Source: Acinetobacter proteolyticus (GTDB lineage: Bacteria; Pseudomonadota; Gammaproteobacteria; Pseudomonadales; Moraxellaceae). Taken from it: a stretch of DNA of 64,000 nt. Both the position numbers and the translations under genes were made by a program. Positions 57,501 through 64,000 of this stretch are shown here, one piece after another. How positions within the stretch are numbered: position 1 is the first letter of the stretch; each line of letters begins with the position of its first letter. The notes under the pieces are model-generated. The model was not told where the DNA came from and did no database searches. It worked only from the letters and a program-made list of their open reading frames with translations. The DNA is taken from contig NZ_KB849179.1 in assembly GCF_000367945.1 (NCBI RefSeq), positions 3,267,470 to 3,331,469 on the forward strand. The letters run 5' to 3'.

Positions 57501-57618
57501 ATTTTTCTCGAAAATTTGCAGTAAGTGAATCCAAATCAGAAATTTTTTTGATGGTATATTTTAACTCGTGCAACTTTTCTATTAGTGCGTTTTCGAGGTC
57601 GTTTTCTGAGCTTGACAT
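54583..57618 (-). CDS. hsdR: Type I restriction endonuclease/translocase subunit
   Basis: The 1,011-residue protein has the PD-(D/E)xK nuclease site D119...E133-L-K135, superfamily 2 helicase Walker A TTGSGKT (274-280) and a DECH box (398-401), then helicase motifs with VDMLLTGFDSKYLNTLYVD and QAFSRTNRV. It pumps DNA and cuts unmethylated sites at a distance. A GGAG site precedes the ATG. It is first in the operon; no frameshift is seen, so the system looks intact. Confidence 0.96.
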   Translation of the reverse strand: MSSSENDLENALIEKLHELKYTIKKISDLDSLTANFREKFNELNQVQLTDDEFERLLQENISSDVFACSQRLREQHVFDREDGTPLYYTLVNTKDWCKNEFEVIRQFRLNTHNSYHRYDVIILINGLPLIQIELKTLDISPRRAMQQIVDYKNDVGNGYTNTLFAFMQLFIVTNQSQTMYFSNNQSQHFNFSADEQFLPIYHWADPDNRKVNGLHEFADKFLNKCKLGKMISRYMVLITTEQKILIMRPYQIYAVEAIVESIKQNRGNGYIWHTTGSGKTLTSFKASTLLKDNPDIEKCLFVVDRKDLDRQTREEFNKFQDGCVEENTNTATLVRRLLSTNHSDKVIVTTIQKLALALSDSPSNDKQKSTKNSSRSKYLSFKEQLKPLQNKRIAIIFDECHRSQFGENHQAIKNFFPNSQLFGFTGTPIFKANATVQRIDGKEASYAETKDIFQHRLHAYTITHAIADDNVLKFNIEYFRATQVDQDKPFTARVGDPTTQAKIVDAILNKHHHATHERKFNAIFATSSINDAISYYHLFKAKQAERLETNPTYSVLNIACVFSPPADGDADVKQLSEDLPNEQWDNKDKPNEKKQALTAIISDYNAQFGANHSLAQFDNYYQDVQQRIKDQKYQNSDKTPQSQKIDITIVVDMLLTGFDSKYLNTLYVDKNLKYHGLIQAFSRTNRVLNDSKPYGTIIDFRGLESAVEESVKLFSDLEDESDAKEIWLVESAAQVIAKLAVAKQQLDSFMQSKGLESLPEEVINLQGDTAKVEFINKFKEIQRLQTQLSQYTDLSEKQLKSISAIISKDELRSFQSIYLETAKRFKAKQEKPDNQQNDEIQQVDFEFVLFNSAMIDYDYIMKLISDYSQATPEQQNMTREELINLIRSDAKFVNDADDIAAYVYSLKIGRGLNETDIKQGYEQFKREKIDDEIDKIAEKYGLEIEALKLFVDATLARMIVDNDLLHELLAPLDLGWKERSKTRKALIQDLTEPMQKRTNGREISGWDAHVR

Positions 57619-57675
57619 ATCACTCCATCATAAAAGGATAAGGACGACTTTTACTGATAGCTTATCTAAAATAGT

Positions 57676-57689
57676 TATCATACGATAAA
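57676..57689. promoter_or_regulatory. Palindrome in the hsd operon promoter region
   Basis: TTATC-ATAC-GATAA lies about 60 bp upstream of hsdR in the 164-bp spacer to the integrase gene. It is a candidate operator; no regulator is assigned. Confidence 0.3.
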
Positions 57690-57782
57690 TTAGTTGATTA
57701 AAGTTATATAAAAGTTGGTAGCTGCTTGAATAAAATACATTCCAGCAAATTACTGAGAATATGTTTTTTAAACAGCTATAAG

Positions 57783-58964
57783 CTAAGTATACGATGCAAC
57801 CTTACATCTCAAACCATCAATAAAATTTGACCACTCCTGCATCATCTTAATCCGATAGTCCAAATGTTGTGCATGGTTATAGGCTTGGGATACAGCATTA
57901 CCTACTCTATGGGCAAGTTGAATCTCTATTGCGTCATGCATATAACCTTGTTCATGTAAGGTTGTAGAAGCAAGCCCACGGAAGCCATGTCCTGTCATCT
58001 TTCCGTTATAACCCATTGTACGAATTACACATAAAAGAGCATTACTGCTCATAGGTTTAGCTGTACTGTGATTATAGAACACGTATTGCTTGTTTCCTGT
58101 AAGGGGGCGTAATCGTTCAATTAACTCGATTGCTTGTTTAGATAAAGGAACAATATGCGGTTGTGCCATTTTCATTTTATCAGCAGGTATACGCCACAAT
58201 TTAGTTTGAAAATCAATTTCTTCCCATTCCATCATTCTAAGTTCAGCAGTACGTACGAAAGTTAAGGTCATCAACTGAATCGCAGTTTTAATCATTGGGC
58301 TGCCATGATAACGATCCATACGTTCAAGGAATGGTGGAAATTCTGAAATATCCAAACGGGCCATATGTTTCACTTTACGAGGCTTTAAAGCCTCTTGTAA
58401 GTGGGGGGTTGGATCATTTTCAATAATGCCTTTACGGATTGCAAAACGGAAAATACGACCAGTTAAAGGAATCGAGCGTTTTGCCATTTCCAAAGCACCA
58501 CGTGCTTCAATTTTTTTTGCGCAAGCAAGTACATCTTTACCTTTAATTTGATCAATAGGCATATCACCTAATACAGGAAAAAGGTCTTTTTCGAATACTG
58601 ATAGATCACGTAGATAAGTCGTTTCTTTAATGACGGCTTTACGGTCCTCCATCCACTCCATCGCAAGTGATTTGAAAAGGATGCTTTTATCTATTTGCTG
58701 TAAGCGTTGATTTTTCACAGCATTGGGATCGATATTATTGTAAAGCTGAATACGTGCTTCATCACGAGCTCGACGAGCTTGTGCAAGTGAAATCTCTGGA
58801 TAGCTGCCAATAGTGAGAGTACTTTCACGACCATTAAACCGATATTTTAACCGCCAGAAGCGACCACCTGATGGCGTGACTTCTAAATACAGTCCTTTTT
58901 CATCGGCATAACGCTTTTTCTTTTCAAGTGGTTTAATCTTTCTAACTTGAGCATCGCTAAGCAT
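57783..58964 (-). CDS. int: Tyrosine integrase of the genomic island (P4/CP4-57 type)
   Basis: The 393-residue protein has an N-terminal arm-binding domain (MLSDAQVRKIKPLEKKKRYADEKGLYLEV; DUF4102 type), a core-binding domain, and a catalytic domain with R238 (TFVRTAELR), K265, H326-x-x-R329 (HGFRG), H352 and the nucleophile Y362 (QAYNHA), numbered from ATG 58964. It lies next to the intact tRNA-Ser gene with the TCCCCCA motifs in between, as expected for the island's own integrase. A frame extending 20 codons upstream is less likely. Confidence 0.93.
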   Translation of the reverse strand: MLSDAQVRKIKPLEKKKRYADEKGLYLEVTPSGGRFWRLKYRFNGRESTLTIGSYPEISLAQARRARDEARIQLYNNIDPNAVKNQRLQQIDKSILFKSLAMEWMEDRKAVIKETTYLRDLSVFEKDLFPVLGDMPIDQIKGKDVLACAKKIEARGALEMAKRSIPLTGRIFRFAIRKGIIENDPTPHLQEALKPRKVKHMARLDISEFPPFLERMDRYHGSPMIKTAIQLMTLTFVRTAELRMMEWEEIDFQTKLWRIPADKMKMAQPHIVPLSKQAIELIERLRPLTGNKQYVFYNHSTAKPMSSNALLCVIRTMGYNGKMTGHGFRGLASTTLHEQGYMHDAIEIQLAHRVGNAVSQAYNHAQHLDYRIKMMQEWSNFIDGLRCKVASYT

Positions 58965-58986
58965 TCTGAATGGTATCCATACAAAT

Positions 58987-59046
58987 TGGGGGACGATTAT
59001 TCGATTTTTATAATCATCCCCCAATTATCCCCCACAACATGGGGGA
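58987..59046. repeat. TCCCCCA/TGGGGGA motif cluster upstream of int (arm-type sites)
   Basis: TGGGGGA occurs at 58987-58993 and 59040-59046, and TCCCCCA at 59017-59023 and 59028-59034. The inner pair is 11 bp apart, as at the other island end. Four copies upstream of int between the gene and tRNA-Ser fit integrase arm-binding sites and possible autoregulation. Confidence 0.55.
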
Positions 59047-59074
59047 TTGCAATGGAAAGGGTAGGAACCTGTAA

Positions 59075-59163
59075 GCAATAAAAAAAGCCTAAATCCTTTA
59101 GATTTAAGCTTTTTAGATCATTTTTAGATGGTTTTGGAAATAATCTTGGCGGTGAGAGAGGGA
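59075..59163. other. Right attachment-site copy, including tRNA-Ser 3' end and terminator
   Basis: This is the partner of 38669-38753. It holds the tRNA terminator hairpin (AAAGCCTAAAT...ATTTAAGCTTTT) and the 3' end of the intact tRNA. The few differences between the copies suggest that the island brought its own version of the tRNA end from a different strain. Confidence 0.65.
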
Positions 59164-59236
59164 TTCGAACCCTCGATACGCGCAAACGTATACACACTTT
59201 CCAGGCGTGCTCCTTCAGCCACTCGGACACCTCACC
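59147..59236 (-). tRNA. tRNA-Ser (anticodon GGA)
   Basis: The 90-nt minus-strand gene starts GGTGAGGTGTCCGAGTGGC, has the anticodon loop CTGGAAA, a long class II variable arm, T-loop GGTTCGAATCC, and an encoded CCA (59147-59149). It is the integration site of the island. Confidence 0.97.
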
Positions 59237-59361
59237 AAGGTGTGCGATAGTACCCAAAAAAATGCACGCTGCCAAGTTGTAGTCGAACAGATTTGCAGAA
59301 AAACTTTTTGGCTAATGATAATATTGCGCCATATAACGTTCTATTTTGAAGACAACATCAT

Positions 59362-61242
59362 ATGCAAAGTACTGCAAAAAAAGCCGCATTGCCCGCGATG
59401 ACGCTGGCAGCATTAGGGGTGGTATTTGGAGACATTGGAACCAGTCCGCTCTATGCAATACGGCAATGCTTTGTCACAGGACATGTTGATATCAGCGAAG
59501 GATCGATCCTAGGTATTCTTTCGCTGATCTTCTGGTGTATGAACCTAACGATTAGTTTTAAGTACGTCTCAATGATCATGCGTGCGGACAACAATGGTGA
59601 AGGCGGGATCATGTCACTGCTCGCACTGAATCTGCGTTCCTCGGTTTTTAGCAATAAAAATAAAATCTTTCTGATTGCATTGGGCTTTATCGGCGCATCA
59701 CTGTTTTTTGGTGACGGGATCATTACCCCTGCAATTTCAGTACTGTCTGCGATTGAAGGTTTGAGTCTGGTGACGCCTGCTTTAGATCGTTGGTTGGTGC
59801 CGATTGCTTTGGGTATCCTCACGGCATTATTTATGGTGCAGCGGCATGGTACCGCCACCATGGGGAAATTCTTTGGCCCAATTACACTGCTATGGTTTGC
59901 GTCTATTGGTTTGATTGGTCTCTGGAGTATCATCCAGACCCCGTATGTCTTGATGATGGTCAATCCGTATTGGGCATTCCATTTTGTCTTTGATCAACCG
60001 ACAGTTGCCTTTATCACCATGGGTGCAGTGATTCTGACCATGACTGGTGGTGAGGCGTTGTATGCCGACATGGGACATTTTGGACGCGTGCCGATTAAAT
60101 TGGCATGGTTCTTGGTGGTACTGCCTTGCTTGCTTTTAAACTATGCAGGTCAAGGTGCGCTACTGTTACGCGACGCTAAAGCCATTGAAAACCCGTTCTA
60201 TTTATTAGTGCCAGATTGGGCTTTATTCCCAATGATTGGCTTAGCAACAGCCGCAGCCGTGATCGCTTCTCAAGCAGTGATTACTGGCGTATTTTCGATG
60301 GCGAATCAAGCCATTCAATTACGCTATTTACCACGCTTAACCGTGCACCATACTTCGGATGTGGAGCAAGGTCAGATTTATTTGCCTTTTATTAACTGGG
60401 TGCTGTTTATCTCGGTGGTGATCCTGATTCTATTGTTTGAAAGCAGTGCCGAGTTGGCCAGTGCTTATGGTGTAGCCGTGACCATGACCATGCTGTGCGG
60501 AACGATTTTGATCTCGACTTTGGCCTATGGCGTATGGCGTTGGCCGTTATGGAAAGTGGCCTTATTTGCGGTGCCATTCCTGATTATTGATTTAATTTTT
60601 GTTGGTTCCACCTCATTAAAAATCCTCTCAGGTGGTTGGGTGCCGATTCTGATTGGTGTGGTGGTCTATACCATTTTGATGACGTGGAAACGTGGTCGTG
60701 AAATTGTCTATAACCGTATGGAAACCAATGCTTTGCCAATTGAATTGTTTATCAAGAGTATTGGCATGAGCAAAGAAACTCATTTTGTGCCAGGTGAAGC
60801 GATTTTCTTAACTGGTACACCGAACATTGTGCCGCATGCGATGTTACACAACATCAAGCACAATAAAGTGCTGCATGAACGTAATGTGATGGTCACGGTA
60901 TATACCCAAGATATTCCGTATGTGGCTGAAGCAGATCGCTTAAAAGTTGAAAAATTGGATGAGCATTTTTATCGAATCTATATGTACTACGGATTTAAAG
61001 ATCAGCCGAATGTACCGAATGCATTAGAACAAGCTTATAAGGAGCTTGGTTTTGAATTCGATATGATGCAAATGAGTTTCTTCATTTCACGTGACCGTAT
61101 TGTGCATACCGTGGGGGATGGCATGTCGCCGTGGCGTGAAAAGTTATTCATCTCGATGCAGCGCAATACCAGCCCTGTCAGTGACTTCTATCAGATTCCA
61201 ACCAACCGTGTAGTGGAGTTGGGTAGTCAGATCGAAATTTAA
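59362..61242 (+). CDS. kup: Low-affinity potassium transporter Kup
   Basis: The 626-residue protein has about 12 membrane helices and the KUP signatures ALGVVFGDIGTSPLYAIRQC near the N-terminus, ADNNGEGGIMSLLAL and FGDGIITPAISVLSA. A cytosolic C-terminal domain follows. It takes up K+ with protons. It lies just outside the island and is followed by a terminator. Confidence 0.96.
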   Translation: MQSTAKKAALPAMTLAALGVVFGDIGTSPLYAIRQCFVTGHVDISEGSILGILSLIFWCMNLTISFKYVSMIMRADNNGEGGIMSLLALNLRSSVFSNKNKIFLIALGFIGASLFFGDGIITPAISVLSAIEGLSLVTPALDRWLVPIALGILTALFMVQRHGTATMGKFFGPITLLWFASIGLIGLWSIIQTPYVLMMVNPYWAFHFVFDQPTVAFITMGAVILTMTGGEALYADMGHFGRVPIKLAWFLVVLPCLLLNYAGQGALLLRDAKAIENPFYLLVPDWALFPMIGLATAAAVIASQAVITGVFSMANQAIQLRYLPRLTVHHTSDVEQGQIYLPFINWVLFISVVILILLFESSAELASAYGVAVTMTMLCGTILISTLAYGVWRWPLWKVALFAVPFLIIDLIFVGSTSLKILSGGWVPILIGVVVYTILMTWKRGREIVYNRMETNALPIELFIKSIGMSKETHFVPGEAIFLTGTPNIVPHAMLHNIKHNKVLHERNVMVTVYTQDIPYVAEADRLKVEKLDEHFYRIYMYYGFKDQPNVPNALEQAYKELGFEFDMMQMSFFISRDRIVHTVGDGMSPWREKLFISMQRNTSPVSDFYQIPTNRVVELGSQIEI

Positions 61243-61253
61243 GAAAAACGCAT

Positions 61254-61282
61254 AAAAGAGGCACCTGAGCGTGCCTTTTTTA
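61254..61282 (+). terminator. Rho-independent terminator after kup
   Basis: AGGCAC / GTGCCT around CTGAGC, with flanking A and T runs that extend the stem. Confidence 0.8.
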
Positions 61283-61400
61283 TTGTCTGTAGATCAAGTG
61301 TACAGATTTGCGACATAAAGTGTCGCTCTGGGCTGAAACTCAATATACACAGTGCTTTTGAGTTGTTAAGCTGCGCGTTCGTATTGATTTTGATGTAGTT

Positions 61401-62474
61401 ATGGCAAAGAGACCAACCCGAAAGAGTAAAAGCCCATTTGCTTTTTTGAGCCAAAATGTTGGAAAAATGATGTTGGCACTGGTCGCAACAGGGAGTTTTG
61501 CGATCGCATTTGGCAGTGAAAAAATTTCCAAGTTCATCCCATTTCAATCCAGTAATACGGGTTGTCTAAAACAGTTTTATCGTGATGTTCCACCCTTACT
61601 CAGTAAAGATAGCTTAAAAAAAGACAGCTATGCCTTGTGTTTTAATGATTTTAATGTGATGTATTCAGGTGTATCTAAGACCCCATTGTGGACAGCAGAA
61701 TATCTAACACCAGAACGCTTAAGTATCAAAATTAAACGGGAAGATAATTTCCATGAAGAAACACGGCTAAAGCCTGCACATCGTGCTTTATTGTCCGACT
61801 ATCGTGGTTCAGGCTATGACCGTGGTCATATGGCGCCGAATGGTGATATGAATAATACTGCGGCGCAATATGACAGCTTCTCACTGGCCAATATGGTGCC
61901 GCAAGCGCCGAAGAATAATCAGGAAGTGTGGCGTAAATTAGAAGAAGCGGTACGTTCAGTTGTGACCAAACAACATAAAGATGCCTATGTACTGACAGGG
62001 CCAGTATTTGAAGGTAAACGCCTGAAAACTATTGGTAAGGGCGTGATTGTCCCGACTGCAGTGTACAAAGCGGTGTATTTACCTAAGCAGGGGATTATTG
62101 GGGCCTACTATGCGCCAAATAATAATTCTCAGCAGGTCAAAGTGGTCAGTGTTTGCTATTTGGAAGAGAAACTGGGAATTAATTTATTTCCACAGTTGAC
62201 CGAGCAGCAGAAGCGCAATGTTTATCAACTGCCTGTGTCCGCGCAGCAAGTGAAGCCGAATAAAGACATTAGCTATTTGCATTGGGATGGTCAGAGTCAA
62301 TGTGCTGAAGATGCTAAAACCGATGCCATTCAAGCACAGCAGCGTGAGTTTAGTTCACAACCGACCAATGCCACTGAAAGTAAATTCCCGCAGATTGATG
62401 AAGAAACCAAGCAAGCCTTGATCAATCAATTGGTGAATGCTTTGGTGCAGTATTTCTTACAAATCTTGCGATAA
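61401..62474 (+). CDS. DNA/RNA non-specific endonuclease (NUC1 family)
   Basis: The 357-residue protein has the beta-beta-alpha-metal nuclease motif DRGHMAP (catalytic His, magnesium site with Asn downstream, MNNTAAQYDSFSLANMVPQ). An uncleaved signal anchor or signal peptide lies at about 18-38. It therefore degrades nucleic acids outside the cytosol, for nutrition, defence or processing of incoming DNA. The C-terminal ~80 residues are Gln-rich and of unknown role. Confidence 0.9.
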   Translation: MAKRPTRKSKSPFAFLSQNVGKMMLALVATGSFAIAFGSEKISKFIPFQSSNTGCLKQFYRDVPPLLSKDSLKKDSYALCFNDFNVMYSGVSKTPLWTAEYLTPERLSIKIKREDNFHEETRLKPAHRALLSDYRGSGYDRGHMAPNGDMNNTAAQYDSFSLANMVPQAPKNNQEVWRKLEEAVRSVVTKQHKDAYVLTGPVFEGKRLKTIGKGVIVPTAVYKAVYLPKQGIIGAYYAPNNNSQQVKVVSVCYLEEKLGINLFPQLTEQQKRNVYQLPVSAQQVKPNKDISYLHWDGQSQCAEDAKTDAIQAQQREFSSQPTNATESKFPQIDEETKQALINQLVNALVQYFLQILR

Positions 62475-62542
62475 GTACCGCTTGCAAAGTCAGCCTGCTT
62501 GGCTCATGTTGTGGGATAGACAACAACAATGAGAGGGAAACG

Positions 62543-62785
62543 ATGTTTAAACCTTTTGAACAGGGTGATGAGTCTTCGGCAATTTATGATCTGACTTTGG
62601 AAAATCAGGTCGATTGCGTGAGTTTATATGGCAATTTGCAGATTACCAAAGATCAGGCAGGCCTTAAAACAGCCAAGGCATTGCAAAGCTTTATCAATGA
62701 CGTGGTTGCTGCATTGGAGAAGGATGATTTACCTGAGCAGATTGAGGGAAAACCTGAGCAGGATATTGAAAATCCATTCTTATAA
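62543..62785 (+). CDS. Small conserved hypothetical protein
   Basis: The 80-residue acidic cytosolic protein starts MFKPFEQGDESSAIYDLTLE and has no known motif. A GAGAGGGA site precedes the ATG. It lies 68 bp after the nuclease gene and ends at a terminator. Confidence 0.75.
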   Translation: MFKPFEQGDESSAIYDLTLENQVDCVSLYGNLQITKDQAGLKTAKALQSFINDVVAALEKDDLPEQIEGKPEQDIENPFL

Positions 62786-62829
62786 AAAAACAGCCCTGTA
62801 CCGCAATTGAGCACAGGGCTGTTTTTTTA
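62784..62829. terminator. Bidirectional Rho-independent terminator
   Basis: ACAGCCCTGT / ACAGGGCTGT with A- and T-runs on the outer sides separates the convergent small gene and aqpZ. Confidence 0.88.
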
Positions 62830-62844
62830 TGGGATATATCGCGC

Positions 62845-63534
62845 TTAGTCTTTTTCGCTGCCCACGACTTTGTAGATCACTGCACCAATGATGGCACCGA
62901 TGATTGGTGCAACCCAGAACAACCAAAGTTGGCTGATTGCTGCTGTTTCAGCAAATAACGCAACCGCAGTACTACGTGCAGGGTTTACTGATGTGTTGGT
63001 GACTGGAATACTGATCAAGTGGATCAAGGTTAAAGCTAAACCAATTGCAATTGGCGCAAAACCAGCAGGTGCACGACGATCCGTTGCTCCCATAATCACG
63101 ATCAAGAAGAACGCAGTTAAAACAACCTCAATCAAGAATGCTGACGCAACAGAGAAATGGTTTGGAGAGAGTTCACCATAGCCATTGGTTGCGAAACCAC
63201 CTGTACCTGCAAAGCCTGCTTGACCTTGTACGATGATATACAGCACGAATGCTGCAAGCGCACCACCAATCACTTGAGACACGATATAAGGAACTAAGTC
63301 TTTTGAGTTAAAACGTCCACCGACCCATAAACCTACACTGACCGCAGGGTTAAAGTGACCACCCGAAATATGACCGAAAGCGTAAGCACCTGTTAAAACA
63401 GTTAAACCAAATGCTAATGCAACACCTAAGAAACCAATGCCAAGTTCAGGGTATGCAGCTGCAAGCACAGCACTACCACAACCACCAAAAACAAGCCAAA
63501 AGGTCCCGAGAAATTCTGCTAAATATTTGTTCAT
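62845..63534 (-). CDS. aqpZ: Aquaporin Z
   Basis: The 229-residue channel has six membrane helices and both NPA boxes, HFNPAVSVGLW and SVNPARSTAVAL; the Arg after the second NPA is typical of water-selective channels. The start MNKYLAEFLGTFWLV at 63534 matches the family; an upstream extension of 31 residues is unlikely. It lets water pass the inner membrane. Confidence 0.95.
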   Translation of the reverse strand: MNKYLAEFLGTFWLVFGGCGSAVLAAAYPELGIGFLGVALAFGLTVLTGAYAFGHISGGHFNPAVSVGLWVGGRFNSKDLVPYIVSQVIGGALAAFVLYIIVQGQAGFAGTGGFATNGYGELSPNHFSVASAFLIEVVLTAFFLIVIMGATDRRAPAGFAPIAIGLALTLIHLISIPVTNTSVNPARSTAVALFAETAAISQLWLFWVAPIIGAIIGAVIYKVVGSEKD

Positions 63535-63709
63535 TGTTATCACCACATCAGTTATAAAAAATAAAAAAGCAAGCATCCAAAATTTATTATGGATATGTTT
63601 AACCCTCGTGAAAAAATTGTGAACCAATTCACATAGGTATATAGGCTCTTGTATAAAACGTGCAATGAAAACGATCAGTTGCGAAACCGTTAGTTCATGA
63701 GTGTTTTTA

Positions 63710-64000
63710 TTACGAATTGTAAGTTATGTTGTTGTTTCGCCACTGTTGCGGGGTTTGCCCCGTCCAAATCTTAAAAGCACGTTGAAAAGCACTTTGTTCA
63801 GAATAACAGAGCAGTAGCGCAATTTCTTGCAAACTCAGATGAGGGTCTTTTAAATATTCGGTCGCCAGCATAAAGCGGACCTGCTGTACCCGCTCTTGAA
63901 AGGTAGTGTTTTGTTGTTGTAAATGGCGCTGTAATTGACGCACCGACAGGCCCAGTTTTTCGGCGATAAAATCGATTTGATATTGATTCTTTTGTAGCCC
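63710..64000 (-). CDS. AraC-family regulator, C-terminal part
   Basis: The frame stays open to the window end, so the N-terminus is outside. The visible 96 residues are the double helix-turn-helix of AraC proteins: IAEKLGLSVRQLQRHLQQ, then SLQEIALLLCYSEQSAFQRAFKIWTGQTPQQWR. The target and ligand cannot be told from this part. Confidence 0.9.
   Translation of the reverse strand, partial: GLQKNQYQIDFIAEKLGLSVRQLQRHLQQQNTTFQERVQQVRFMLATEYLKDPHLSLQEIALLLCYSEQSAFQRAFKIWTGQTPQQWRNNNITYNS

Noticed and set aside
61239..61547. 102-codon minus-strand frame overlapping the nuclease gene start
   Set aside because: It is a shadow of the nuclease frame and the kup terminator, with no domain or ribosome site.

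Overview
The window is a piece of an Acinetobacter chromosome. The evidence is an Omp33-36 porin, a chromosomal class D beta-lactamase of the Acinetobacter intrinsic OXA type, and typical genus neighbours (kup, aqpZ, uvrA, ssb with an adjacent MFS gene, ycaC/pirin). The species cannot be fixed from the sequence alone; the OXA protein is related to, but not the same as, the OXA-51 group.

Layout. Positions 1-29,700 are mostly ordinary chromosome. In order they hold an FMN reductase cut by the window edge, a NarL-type response regulator, omp33-36, blaOXA, a kynurenine-catabolism operon (kynU, permease, arylformamidase-like hydrolase, porin) with a divergent Lrp/AsnC regulator, a diguanylate cyclase, uvrA, a TetR/MDR-reductase/DUF1304 group, tenA, a DUF475/TerC-like protein, a YajR-like MFS transporter, ssb, two isochorismatase-family hydrolases around two facing LysR genes with a 270-bp MITE-like repeat, pirin, an FAD oxidoreductase with a methyltransferase and a GFA protein, tRNA-Thr(TGT) and a gamma-glutamylcyclotransferase.

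Positions 30,000-38,600 are an AT-rich type VI secretion (T6SS) effector locus. It contains a protein built from about seven ~50-residue helix-turn-helix-like repeats whose 5' end is interrupted by an in-frame stop, a VgrG with a C-terminal transthyretin-like tail, a Tli4-like immunity lipoprotein, an LCAT/Tle-type lipase, and scraps that look like a second effector/immunity pair.

Positions 38,669-59,236 are a ~20.5-kb genomic island in the 3' end of tRNA-Ser(GGA). The tyrosine integrase lies next to the intact tRNA. An imperfect copy of the tRNA end plus its terminator marks the far end, and paired TCCCCCA motifs 11 bp apart sit inside both ends. Cargo: a PifA-like KAP NTPase, a YagK/YfjJ-type putative replication protein, two AlpA-like regulators, a plasmid-like DUF932 cassette with two lipoproteins and a structured non-coding region, and a type I restriction operon hsdR-hsdS-X-hsdM. 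X has the ABC-ATPase motifs and the Arg/Glu/His spacing of PrrC anticodon nuclease, so the operon looks like a two-tier defence: DNA restriction backed by tRNA cleavage if restriction is blocked.

Positions 59,300-64,000 return to core chromosome: kup, a membrane-anchored non-specific nuclease, a small conserved protein, aqpZ, and an AraC-type regulator cut by the window end.
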